In this document: positions 9,487 to 19,613 of the stretch, in pieces
Layout of the letters: each line of letters starts with the position of its first letter
How positions within the stretch are numbered: the first letter of the stretch is position 1
Source of the DNA: Haplomitrium mnioides
Taxonomy: Eukaryota > Marchantiophyta > Haplomitriopsida > Calobryales
Assembly (NCBI GenBank): GCA_049999725.1
Contig: JBNGIS010006990.1
Coordinates: forward strand, 1-22,492
Length of the DNA stretch: 22,492 nt
Direction of reading: 5' to 3'
Notes under the pieces: model-generated
What the model was told of the DNA's origin: nothing
The model's database searches: none
The model's input: the letters and a program-made list of their open reading frames with translations, nothing else
Position numbers and translations under genes: made by a program

Positions 9487-12400
9487 TGTCGTAGCACAGC
9501 AGTGGCATGCCAGCCCCGAAAAGCACATCCAAAGATCGAACCACGCAAGATCTATATAGAAATCTGCTTTTAATTAACTTTTACCAACTTTCTAGATTCT
9601 TTATAGAGTTCTAAAACTGCACTCTATCAGTTCAGAGATGGATCTTTCTCCACTCTAGGTCTGACCACCCTTTCTCCACAAAACCATACACACAAACCAC
9701 TTCTACTACTCAACACAATTGAACAAAAGCCAAGAATTACCCAAACTGTATGACTGACATTTTTAGGATAAGAAAGCTAATGCACAGACTGATTTTAAAC
9801 TTGAGTTGTATCAAAGAAGTTCCCAAGCAACCAGCTATCCAACTTGCTTGAAACTCTAAAACCAACACTCCAGTGCCTACCTTCATTACTTCACATCAAT
9901 TCCCTAAAACTCGATATTCAGGCCACTCCAACCCAATATATCCCAGAGCTTGATGCTGAGAACTCAGCTATGGAACGACCCTCCTGATCTCACATCCAAT
10001 TGTTGCTTCTCCAACCACCCACTACTCTGTTTGCTTGTGAAATGCTCGTCTATTCCATAGGCACACACAATCCTAAGCACTCCTTACTCTACTGCAACCC
10101 ACCAACCAGTACCCACTAACTGGAGAATCACAGAGGGTTCTCTCTTTAAGATTTTAACAAACTAACACACATACACACATAGAACAGAACAAAGCTTAAA
10201 GCAAAATTGATTTACCACTGAATTTCCCACAAATCACTATCTGGAACTTCCAAACCTAGACCTACCAACAGAACACACTCAAGTACCCCTTGACATGCAC
10301 TTCTCTAATGCAATCTGACTGATTTCTTCAATTGCAAGCTTGCAAAACATTCACCAACCAACTCTAACTTCAATTCCTTGTTCATTTATCAAACTGCTCC
10401 TTCTGAATCTACAATTTCCAACAAGAGTAGGGGACCTCACAAACAAGAATCTCATAATCTTTACTTGAAATACACATGTACAATGAGACAACCAGCAGAA
10501 CATGAACTCGCCAACAAGCTTGTATCCTATATCCAACTCAACTAACAATAATAGTCATAATAGTTCCAAACCAAACTAACTTGCTTCTCTACATGCTAAC
10601 TTTCCCTCACTAAGTTTCCAATAAGAACTAACAACTTACAGTATGTTCTTAAGTTAAGCAACTCGCTTTCACTAACTTAAACTAACTTCGCTCGCCATAA
10701 GAACTAATTACTAGCAATTGTTGTTATGCTAATTTTTGAACTTTCACTAACTCTTCACTTCCTCTCCATTTCAATTTTGAACTTTTCGAATTCCACCAAG
10801 TAGATTTTTCGACTTTTCAAACTGTCGAACTTTCAGTTCGACTTCTATATTGAAACCACGATAAATCATCGATTTGCCCTTCAAACTTCTCTCCTCGTTC
10901 GGCTTTTCTGCAACAGTTCTTATCGCATAGAACGCCGATAAGTCACCGTTTCATCCATCATCGCTTCACTTACTTGTTGTTTCACCAATTATACTTTCAT
11001 CGAACACCTTGGAACGGATCCTTCCTAACCGGTGATCCCCACTTCAGAACCTCACTCAGAACCATTTAAACATGGGACCTCCACTTCGGAACCCCACATG
11101 GAGCCAACTTACCTCGAGATCTCCACAATGGATCCCCACACAAACACCCATCGAAACCTCCTTAACCGGGGCACCCCACATCAAAAAACGCGGCTCCGAC
11201 ACCTTTTTTGAATTCATGTATTGTTCAGATCTTCTTCCGCTCACTTTCAAATCTAACCTATTCCTTTTAAAATTTAATTCCACCTGATTTCAAACAATTC
11301 TTGCAGCAGCTCGTTCGATTTTCACCTCGCAGCAGACCTTCAATTCAATTCCTTGCAGAAACATTCTTCACATTTCCTTACTACAACGGAATCCTTCGAC
11401 AACGCTAGTAGCCTCATCACAGATCTCTTTTCAAGAACTTCACATTCCGTTTCATCGTGGCCTTCATCACCACTGACATTCACACAAATTTTCGTTCTCC
11501 ATTCCTCACATAACTTTACTTCCAAAACTTAACATCAATTCGTTCACATGAATCCTATTTCATATCAAATCATTTATCACATCGGGGAATTCTTTTCAGG
11601 TCGATTATTCGTAAGGGATTGTTGGTCACAGGGTGTTCATCCTTATTTTGAAAACAATTCCGCGCAATATTTCCTTCACATCCAATTACTAGTAGGGCAA
11701 TTCGCACATTGATTGCTTACATGAAATCTGCTCACAGGTGATTCTTCATAATCAATTCTTCATGACGATTCCTTGTTACATCTCGCAGGTGGGTTCCTCC
11801 TCCAACTTAATTTCCCACAAATCTATAGCTCGCAACATTGTTCTGAGACCCTTGATTGCACCAAGAGGATCCATCACTCAAATCTTCTGAATCCTTCTTC
11901 GCAAGCCGATTCAATTTCTTCACCTTAGATTTCTCATTGGCAACCTAGTCATCATAGGTTGATCATTTGTTGCGGATCGCCTCTTCCTTTTGGGTGATCA
12001 CAGTAGAGCCTCGTAATTTATCCCATAAGTCCTCCCCAATAACTAAGAAGCACTATATAAATGTTTCGCTTTTACTTCTTTTCGAGAGGCAACCTCACAG
12101 GGGTGTAAGGCCACCGCTTATCTTCCCTGCCCCTGGACAAACCTAGTTCAGGGCATCGACTTCCTTTGATACTCTTCACTTGGCTCCTGGGCAAGCTATC
12201 CACCAACACATATAATAGAAATAGATAGATAGGGGTTGGTTGGCCCTCAACACTTAGATTAGTTTTACAAAATTTTTTTTTTTTTTTGGTTCACTAAGAA
12301 AGACCAACTTCCTTGTAGATCAGCCTTCTCTCCTTTTCAACTTCATACCAAAATTTCCCTCTGGTCCTTATATTTTACAACTTTATACTTATTAGCCCAA

Positions 12401-12494
12401 AACTTGAAGCTTTACCATTTCCCTCTCACTCCACCGTGCAGAAGAGACTCCTTCAAGCCGTTTCTGACCTTTTGTCAAGAACTATGCTCTCACA
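9487..12494 (-). repeat. 5' LTR (right copy, 3008 bp)
   Basis: Direct repeat of 314-3345, with TG at 9487-9488 and CA at 12493-12494 on the plus strand. It is adjacent to the PBS, so it is the 5' LTR of this minus-strand element. It differs from the other copy by scattered substitutions, mostly transitions, and small indels, such as a shorter spacer near 11915. A TATATA stretch at about 12055-12060 is conserved in both LTRs (2907-2912 in the other) and could be part of the promoter, but its direction is ambiguous. Confidence 0.94.
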
Positions 12495-12499
12495 TCTAT
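12495..12499. repeat. Target site duplication, right copy (TCTAT)
   Basis: Exact copy of 309-313, directly after the right LTR. Confidence 0.93.
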
Positions 12500-13040
12500 A
12501 GTCAAATAAATCAAGGAAATGAATCTGATTCTTGGTAGTGACTTTAGCTTTGCAACAAGTTTTTCTTTTGTTACTTTAAATCAAGAGCCATTTGCAAGAA
12601 AAACAATAGCAAGAACCATTTCTGTTGTTTGCAAATCCTATAGGCACATAGGATTTGTTTTTGTTTCTTTTAAAACCAGTCGGGACAATAGTTAAAGCAA
12701 GCCATGATATTGGTGTTGTTTCTTAAGTCATATGTGCACATACGACCAGTTGTTGTCTCCACTCATCCTATATATGCATAGGATGTATTCTGGTTTTTTT
12801 TTTATCTTTTCCAAACAAAGAGTCCAAGCTACCTTTGAAACTATAGTTCTAGTTTGTGACCCTTTAGCAAATCTTATTTTTCTCCTTTTAAAACTTTTGT
12901 TTATTTTAAGTCAAACAGATTTTTCTTTATTTAAATTACCAAAAGCTTATTTCTAATATTTTACAAAATTTTCACTTCTACCAATCGAAACATTTGTTTA
13001 AGTTGACTTGAATATTTTTAGCACTTAACTTTGTCTTTTG
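12500..13040 (+). other. Intron-like flank of DUF7869 copy A with three hairpins
   Basis: AT-rich sequence without a convincing reading frame. It contains three palindromes. At 12632-12657 a 10-bp stem CAAATCCTAT / ATAGGATTTG has a 6-nt loop. At 12731-12742 there is a perfect TATGTGCACATA. At 12764-12785 a stem CATCCTAT / ATAGGATG surrounds TATGC. From about 12764 onward it is recognisably related to 18521 onward, the flank of copy B. Confidence 0.6.
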
Positions 13041-13084
13041 AAGTTCCAAACATTGACATGTGTTTTATTGAACTACTTTTATGT

Positions 13085-14797
13085 CTTTCGTGCTTTGTGA
13101 TGATGGATTCAAATATAATTGCCAATTGGTTTTTCATCATGACCAACAAATAAAAGAAAGAATATAACTTGCAAACCATCAAAGAAACTGTATTACCGAT
13201 GGTCAAAAATACTTGGGAATTGTCATTGATAGAATGGATTAGAAGAAAACTGTTATTTCACACTAGCCTTCACACTAGCCTTGTGGGTGTGCATGTTGTT
13301 GGTTCCTTAATATTCAATCATGCTCTTTCTTTGAAGGTCTTCTTATCATACGACACTTGAGAAACGATTCTAATTTGATAGTTACTGTGCTTAACAAAGT
13401 ATTATGTGACTTTGAAAGACCGTTGCCTCCAACTTTGTATCTTCAGTTGGACAATACGACACGATAGATTAAGAACTGTATCTTATTTGGATATCTTAGT
13501 CTCCTTATTGCCAAGAATTTTTCTCGAAAAATCAAGGTGGGATTTCTCATGGTAGGCCATACTCATGATCAAATCAATCAAATGTTCAATCATTTCTTGA
13601 AACGTTTGAAGCGTGTCAAAGCTTTCATGATTATGAGTTTTAGCGAGGTGCTTCAATTATCCTATAAATCTAAACCTCTGGTAATTCTTTTGTTGGAAAC
13701 TTAGGATTGCAAAATGTTTCGGCAACAACATCCCTCTCTGGTTCGAAGAATGCATGACATTACCTTTAATCAACAATTCAAGTTCTAGTTGAATGATTCC
13801 TATGCAAAGATTTGAAGCAAATAGTTTTCAACAGATGAATTTTGGCTACCTCCGGATGGTATTTGTCAACTCAAGTGCTTACATGAAGTGGGCAGAGAAA
13901 TTTTTAATTCAATGTTGATTCCTCTTAAGGCATATTTTGAAATTAAATGATCTCAAAACAAAGAAAGAGAAGTTGATGCAGAGAAAGTGGTCTTTGCAAT
14001 AAGGAACAACATAGGTGAGAACTGCTACAAGTTCTTTACAGATTCTGATATTCAATGGTGGAATGACTTTTTTCTTGCCCAACAAGAGATTGCGACTTAC
14101 ATCCTTGAAAAGAAAAGACGAGTACTCGAAGCAGAATTTACCTTTCCACCTTTACAGCTGTCAAACACTTGTAATGATTCTCAAATTGTTTGTATAGGAT
14201 CTCAGCTTAATGCTCAACAAACTAAAGAAGATACTCCAGTACAACAAATACTTTCTACACATCAAACAATTTATGATGGAGCACTTAGGCCGCAAAAGGT
14301 ACTCTTTTGCACACAACACTCGATACGGGCACGAATTTGGCAATCTACATAGTATGAAAGCTACAATGTGTATTTGTGTTGTTACATCTCTGGATCCGAA
14401 AGACACACCGTTTTGGGCTGCCAAAGGTCTCAAAGTTTTGTCATTTGATGAGGAAGATCCTCCAAACCCGCAACAAGTACATGTTCATTAGTTTGCTTAT
14501 AAGGTTGAGGATGAGTTTTTTGGACAATACTTCCCATTAAAAATAACAGCAACAAAAGGGAAATGCAAATCCAAGTTATATATTGATGTACTTGATATGA
14601 CACAAATCACGAATCTGTCTTTTGATTTTCTTCTTACACAACAATTGAGGAAAATCACTCTCGCTACTATTAAATCAAATCTATTTGAGTACAAAAGACA
14701 AAAAACCTTCAATTATGAAATATTTCAAAGAGATTCAATCACTGTCATTAACACTAAGACAGATCAAGTCAATCTTGATGAATCTTTTCAAGCTTAA
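13085..14797 (+). pseudogene. DUF7869-like, transposase-like gene, copy A (decayed)
   Basis: A long coding-like stretch, mostly in frame 1, with about a dozen stops. Motifs in order: HHDQQIKERI (about 13138), a degenerate GIVIDRMD (about 13218; the family form as I recall it is IDGMDQ), PPTLYLQLDNTTR (about 13430-13465), KVGFLMVGHTHDQINQMF (about 13530-13590), FWLPPDGI (about 13840), and WWNDFF (about 14060). In another frame from about 14290 come DTPFWAAK and an accessory C-terminal part ending ESFQA with a stop at 14795-14797. The trio IDGMDQ, LQLDN and GHTHEDID is the pattern I know from eukaryotic proteins annotated DUF7869 and found in transposon-like repeats. The three acidic positions could form an RNase H-like DDE/D site, but that is inference. 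Frame changes occur near 13270, 13360 and 14290. Most stops are explained by C-to-T changes (CAG, CGA or TGG codons). Function is lost. Confidence 0.6.
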
Positions 14798-16370
14798 TCC
14801 AAAGAAGTCAAGAAGATTGACTAAAGTAGTTTAAGAGTTTTATTGTATGTTGTGTATTTGAAATTATATTTTAATTTAAGATTATTATTTTATAAAGTAC
14901 GTAAGAATGTGATAAAGCAATTTGTTGACTTTATGTGCCACCTTGAACTTTTTACTGTAAATCATTCTAAGTTGAATGTTACTCTTTATAAATGAAACTT
15001 GAATCTTTAGTGAATATTTTCATTTGCTTTGTAAAATATTTTCTTATCCAAAATGTAAGTATGTTGTTTCCAACTTTAGTGCTTACTTGAAGAGTTTAAG
15101 GTTATTGTATTGCTAAAACATCTGCCCAAATTGATTACTTATTTTTTGCTTGTAAGGACTTTGATGAATATCTTAAAACCTTTGGCACGCTTTAACTAAA
15201 ATGTAGAGCTTTATACATGTTTTACTTTTATATTCCAAATCAGAAAACAAAATCTTTAGTGTGAGTAGATTTTCTTGCAAAAAATAGAATGTTTACTGTC
15301 TATATTCTCGGTTGTTGAATTCTGAACCCTATGCTCACATAGACTTTGATTCGCAAGTCGAAACCTTGTACATTCAAAAACTCATTTGCAGAAACTAAAA
15401 CCTAGGTTTTTGATAGTCTTTGTTGTGGAGTGTTTAGATGGTGAGTTCGGATTCCTATGCACACATAGACTTTAGGGTGGAGAGTTGAGATGTTGAGCTT
15501 GAACTGCTATGCGCGCATAGACTTTGGGGTAGAAGTCCAAGCCTTCAAGTTTCAACATTCAAAGACTACTGGTTAGAACTTAGATTCGACACTAGTGAAA
15601 AACTATTTTTTAGAACTCAAAACCTTTGCTTGGTAGAATCTAATAAAAAACTTGAAGATATTTCTTGTTTGCACTCTTAATTCAATCTCCTTAGCCACTA
15701 CCTTTTTGATTCTGAATATGACTCCTTTGCATATATGCTTCATAGAATAATATAATATTTTTAAATACTGAAACCTTTTTTCTATGCTACTTTAACCTTT
15801 GTATGAATTGATTTTCAACTACAAATGAAATCTTCTTTCTTGCTTGAACTTAAAAATAGAGCTTCTAAATCCATGTAATGTTTCGTTTTGTTGGTTTTTG
15901 TATCTACAATTGCAAACTCATTCCCTTGACTTCTAGTCCGCTTGGGTATTTTTCTCATGTTTTGTAATTTTTTTCCCAAAAAATAAGTTTCAAAGAGCAT
16001 CATGTCTATGCATGCTAAGAGGTTATGCAACCAAACATATTTGACAATAGTTTATTTAGACATGAATTTCATTTTTTGTCCTTTGAATCGTTGTAAATGA
16101 TAAATGCAAGTTTCTTGTGAAAACTTACCATAATTTTTATACTTTTCATCGATTTTGAGATTTCTAATATTTTCATAAAAACTTAAAATATAGTTTGATT
16201 GGTGCATAATGAAATTGACTCTCACTTTATCATCCTTGTTAAAATAGCCAAAACAAGGCTCAAAATTTCACACTTTTAGTTTAAAAAAAACAACCTTGTT
16301 TTCTCTCTTTTGTGAAGTCGAAACCCACGTTTTTTTTTTATTTTATTTTTTTTTTTTTTTATTTTTTAAA
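14798..16370. other. Non-coding AT-rich spacer with CTATGC..GCATAG hairpins
   Basis: No gene seen. Three hairpin palindromes lie close together: CTATGCTCACATAG (15329-15342), CTATGCACACATAG (15455-15468), and the perfect 14-mer CTATGCGCGCATAG (15507-15520). Each is followed by GACTTT-type sequence, giving a loose repeat family. Long T runs occur at 16330-16366. This is the region where, by comparison with 19.2-21.2 kb, a ParB-like segment might have been lost. Confidence 0.6.
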
Positions 16371-16378
16371 AGGTTCAT

Positions 16379-16420
16379 GTTTTGAGTAGCCTATTTCTGG
16401 TTCAAAGTAACGGCTATTTT
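16379..16420 (+). repeat. 45-bp terminal-repeat-like motif, copy 1 (diverged)
   Basis: Contains GGTTCAAAGTAACGGCTATT. It is related to 18449-18496 (same orientation) and, inverted, to 21180-21227. It directly precedes the methyltransferase-like fragment. Sequence to its left is T-rich. Confidence 0.6.
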
Positions 16421-16423
16421 AAA

Positions 16424-17525
16424 TGAAGTTGTTGCTCTTCTAGCCAAAGGAGGGTTTGATGAGCAAGACAAAGACCTAATGTCCTATGTCGATGGACTCA
16501 ACATGGTATATTATCAAGTCAATGAGGAGTTTAATACTCGATAATTAAAGGGTTTAGTGAAACCAAAATGTTTCACTTAGCTATTGTTGATATTTCTTAC
16601 AATTATAACATTAAAGAATGCAAGCATGATGATTCGGAACCCTTCTCAAAAGATGATATTTTTGATATGGTTTCTTCTTTTGCGGTTGTTGCTACTTTCG
16701 AGTTTTGGTCTTTTGTAATTATCCACTCTTTGCAACAGTTTGGCATTATTGAGTATGCTTTATAGGAGGTTTGTTGTGCAATCAACCACAATGTCTAGTA
16801 AGTTGTATTTTTTTTCATATAATAGTTTATCTATTTTATTTTTCTTTCACTTTTTTACCTTTGTCTCATGTGTTTGTTTTTTTTACTACATGGACAAAAG
16901 TGATATTCATTATTTGGGTGGTCCTAGAATCACTCATGCCCATGAGTATTGGATTGTGGGCTACTAGACAAAGGAGAGCAAGTGGAGCATGAAGCTCTTC
17001 AACTTGCAAGCTGATGATATCACTAGTCGTCATCGCTAAATTAAATGGAGTGTGTTTAGCTGCCTGGTTGTATTTGCTAAGCTTAAACATCCACAAGATG
17101 ATGCTCTTGTGAATGTTTACCAAAGGCCTCAAACTTTGTATAAGTTTTTCATTGACCATTTAACAACAGAGCAAGATTGGATTTTAAATCTTTGCTCTCG
17201 GTTCAGTATAAGCCTTGTTTGTGCTTTAAAATTGATGTGAAATTACATCGCAGTGGAATATAATAAACATCAATCTATCTATATTCCTTTGCCATCCAAT
17301 GTGATCGAGTAGCAGATAGTATATGTGTACTACAAAGAGCTTGTTCTTCTTGGTAATGCAGGTACATCTGGTGATTCTATTGTGATTTTTGGGACTGGAA
17401 AGCCTCAATGGAACTTTCTAGTGGCTACAGATGCTGAAGCTTTTCAAGCAATAGATTTAGATGAGACTGTTACTCATGAAGAGGATAGGGCTACAACATT
17501 AGACTCGTGTAACTTTTGTATATAA
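16424..17525 (+). pseudogene. Beta-class DNA N6-adenine/N4-cytosine methyltransferase-like gene (decayed)
   Basis: The family transfers a methyl group from SAM to an exocyclic amine of A or C. Visible: a lead-in NEVVALLAKGGFDEQDKDLM (from 16424); then LAIVDISYNYNI (about 16578-16613), where the catalytic motif IV DPPY appears as DISY; then FEFWSFVIIHSLQQFG (about 16698). After a probable intron (GTAAGT at about 16799; acceptor before 16912) comes RPQTLYKFFIDHLT, then TEQDWILNLCSRFSISLVCALKL. That last stretch matches the SAM-binding motif I (usual form D-x-F/C-S-G-x-G-T) with its glycines replaced, followed by NYIAVEYNKHQS. Motif IV before motif I is the beta-class order (PF01555-type). From about 16895 to 17525 one frame holds, broken only by four stops (TAG 16965, TAA 17037, TGA 17238, TAG about 17310), all explainable by C-to-T changes. 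Missing DPPY and glycine residues mean it is inactive. The family call rests on recall, without a search. Confidence 0.55.
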
Positions 17526-17700
17526 TAAAGTATTTTCTCACAAAAAATTATTTTATTCTTCTTTTTTTTTTTGGTTGCATTCCAAATCCAATTTAAGTAT
17601 TTTCTTCACAAATCAATTTCTTTTGTAATATTATTATTCAGCAAAACATATTTGTTTTCATTAAAATTAGCAACAAGGTCTATGCTTACATGGAAGGTCC
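17526..17700. other. AT-rich 3' flank of the methyltransferase-like gene
   Basis: T-rich sequence with poly-T at about 17561-17572. No gene or structured repeat seen until the minisatellite. Confidence 0.4.
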
Positions 17701-17714
17701 TTGCTTCCAATTAC

Positions 17715-17930
17715 TTGATAGTCCGTGCTCGCATGGGCTTCTGTTGTCCATGCACAGATTGGCTTTAATCGTTCAAGCTTGCGTGGGATTCAACTTTCTA
17801 TGCACGCATAGGCTTAAGTTGTTCAAGCTTAAGTGGGCTTCAATTGTCCATGCCACATGAGCTTTAGTTGTTCAAGCTCGTGTAGGGCTTAGTTATCCAA
17901 GCGCGCCTTGGTTTTAGCAGTCTTTTTACA
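17715..17930. repeat. Degenerate minisatellite, about 25-bp period
   Basis: GGCTT-type anchors recur at about 17736, 17761, 17786 (GGATT), 17811, 17836, 17860 and 17886. Most units contain a CATGCNCGCATG-like half-palindrome (for example CTATGCACGCATAG at 17798-17811). Alternate units use GTTCAAGCTTGCGTGGG in place of GTCCATGC. It is related in design to the array at 19.7-20.1 kb. Confidence 0.7.
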
Positions 17931-18448
17931 ATTTAGCTTTAACAATTCTCTTGCACCTACACATTTGGATTGTAGTTCAAAGTTCCTATACGTGACAGCC
18001 TCAACATTCCATACGTATCTGAGCTTCAACATTCCAAGTGCAAAGTTTCTTCAACAGCCTCTATGTGCATAAGCTTGAAGACTACAGTTCAAATTTCATG
18101 TTCGTTTAAATATCTTTTTTGATTGAATATGTTTATATTAAAATTTGAATGTTTCATCAATTTTTGAAATTAATGACATCATGGTTAGTTTTGAAAATAT
18201 TTAACAACAAATATAATATACACTTTGTATATTTTTTGTTCGGTGATGTTCGTGCTTTTTAAATTGTAAATTTTGAAAGCAAATTTAAAAATATTCTCAT
18301 AAGAAGATTTGTTTTGAATATATTGTGAGCTTGAAATAAACAATTTTGATATAAAGTTACATTTTTATTTTTGCAAACGAGCATTACTAGTGTCAAAATC
18401 ATGATTTTGGATGCTAAAATTTCAAATTTGATTTTTGAGAGCAAAAAA
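17931..18448. other. Non-coding, AT-rich
   Basis: No ORF with recognisable content. The first 130 bp carry two decayed repeats with 'CTATGTGCATAAGCTTGAAG'-like wording. The rest is A/T-rich and runs up to the 45-bp motif. It may be the inside of a terminal-repeat element whose end is that motif. Confidence 0.4.
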
Positions 18449-18496
18449 TGAAACAAGAACCTAGTAGCCATTCTTGGTTCAAAGTAGCGGTTGTTT
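18449..18496 (+). repeat. 45-bp terminal-repeat-like motif, copy 2
   Basis: A 48-bp sequence opening TGAAACAAGAACC and closing AAAGTAGCGGTTGTTT. It is the inverted counterpart of 21180-21227 with only 4 mismatches in 48. Confidence 0.85.
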
Positions 18497-18520
18497 TATT
18501 GGATTAGTTATTGTTTCTTT

Positions 18521-19190
18521 GAATCCTATGTGCTCATAGAGTAGTCCAAGGAAACATTGAAATTGAAGTTCCAGCTTGTAACCCGAAGGGTGCAAATCTT
18601 GTTTTTCTCCTCTCAAAACTTTTGCTCATTTTTAGTCAAAGACCAGTAGTTATCATGATTCTCCTATACTTAAAGAGTTTTAACTACATTTTAAAATTTA
18701 AAAAAAAAATTTCAGCTCTTCTAATCCAAACATTTGTTAAAGTTTTTTTGAATATTTTAGGTGAATCAAGTTATCTTTTGAAATTCGAGACATCAAGACA
18801 TGTTTCACTTAACTATTTATATTTTTTAGTGCTTTTTTATGATGCAATCGAATATAATTGCCAATTGTTTCTTCATCATGACCAACAAATGAAAGAAAGA
18901 ACAAAACTTACAATTATCAAAGAAAATGCTATACTGATGGTCAAAAGTACTTGGGAATTGTGATTAATGGAATGGATCATAAGAAAATAGTCATTTTACA
19001 CTCATCTTCACAACTGAAAAACATTGATAAAGATTGTTTGGTGGGTGTCAATGTTGTTGGTGCCTTAATATTCAATCATGCTCTTTCTTCAAGGGTCTTT
19101 TTAACCTACAAAAACTTGAGAAGCGACTCCAATTTGACAATTACGATGCTCAAGATATACTGTGATTTTGCTATTTTCTGCCATTCATTC
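18521..19190 (+). pseudogene. DUF7869-like gene, copy B (5' part only, decayed)
   Basis: This stretch is related to 12764-13400 along its length, including the upstream hairpin (here CTATGTGCTCATAG, 18526-18539), the non-coding flank and the coding part. Coding signals: ESSYLLKFETSRHVSLNYL, then NCQLFLHHDQQMKERTKL (about 18855-18915) in one frame, then after a small frame change GIVINGMDHKKIVI (about 18953-18990), VGVNVVGALIFNHALSSRVF, and NLTITMLKIYCDF. VINGMDHKK keeps more of the expected IDGMDQ-K motif than copy A. The LQLDN and GHTH motifs present in copy A are missing: related sequence ends near 19190. Copy B is therefore a 3'-truncated relative, not a recent duplicate, and I estimate roughly 70% nucleotide identity by eye. 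Confidence 0.6.
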
Positions 19191-19248
19191 CTTGTGAACT
19201 TTTTTTCGTACAATTTTTGTCCATGATTTTTACTCTTTTACACTTTAG

Positions 19249-19613
19249 AGAGAATAGCATCACATGTCAATGCTCCCAAACTAGCTCAACCAAAGCCTTA
19301 TCGGTATTCCAATACCTTGAAGACTCTTGAGCCACAAAAACTAGCCTATGAATGGCTAGTTTGTTGTGGAACCATTAAAGAGGTCGACCATCACCTTTAC
19401 TTTTTTCATAAGGAAGGTGAATAATTCAACATGGGTCTTTTGGTCCAAATTGCTATGATTCGAGAGGGGCACATAGCCTACATGGGGCTACTTGTATAGT
19501 CAAAGAATACAATCACACTCTTGAAGGTGTCATTGAAGAGACTCTGCTTCAGTGAGATAAAGCCAAGCAATACCTTCACCAAAGATCTGTAATTGGCCTA
19601 CAATGACGATAAG
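19249..19613 (+). pseudogene. Unassigned exon-like segment upstream of the ParB-like gene
   Basis: An acceptor-like site (TTTACACTTTAG) ends at 19248 and a good donor (AAG/GTAAGA) follows 19613. Between them one frame runs through with three stops (TAA, TAG, TAA). It contains PKPYRYSNTLKTLEPQKLAY, EWLVCCGTIKEVDHHLYFFH, IREGHIAYMGLLV and LAYNDDK. I do not recognise the domain. The 365-bp length, splice signals and position suggest the first visible exon of the gene that continues at 20207. The stops mean it is not translated through. Confidence 0.45.

Larger units (their letters stand above)
314..12494 (-). mobile_element. Complete but defective Ty3/gypsy LTR retrotransposon, Athila/Tat-like, minus strand
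   Basis: The element is 12.2 kb long with two direct LTRs of about 3.0 kb. Both open with TGTCGTAGCAC and close with ATGCTCTCACA on the plus strand. A 5-bp TCTAT duplication flanks the element. Read on the minus strand the order is 5' LTR (right), PBS like the 3' end of tRNA-Asp, gag, protease, RT, RNase H, integrase, purine tract, 3' LTR (left). That order is Ty3/gypsy. There is no chromodomain and no extra ORF after integrase. By eye the first 500 bases of the two LTRs differ at about 7% of positions, mostly transitions, so the insertion is not recent. All coding parts are broken by nonsense codons, two single-base frameshifts and a (TA)n insertion. It can only have moved with help, and probably does not move now. 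Assignment to the Athila side of the Athila/Tat group rests on the RT wording and the PBS and is moderately sure. Confidence 0.95.

Noticed and set aside
14161-14712. Minus-strand ORFs at 14161-14433 and 14497-14712
   Set aside because: They are shadows of the plus-strand DUF7869-like C-terminal region, with no motifs of their own.
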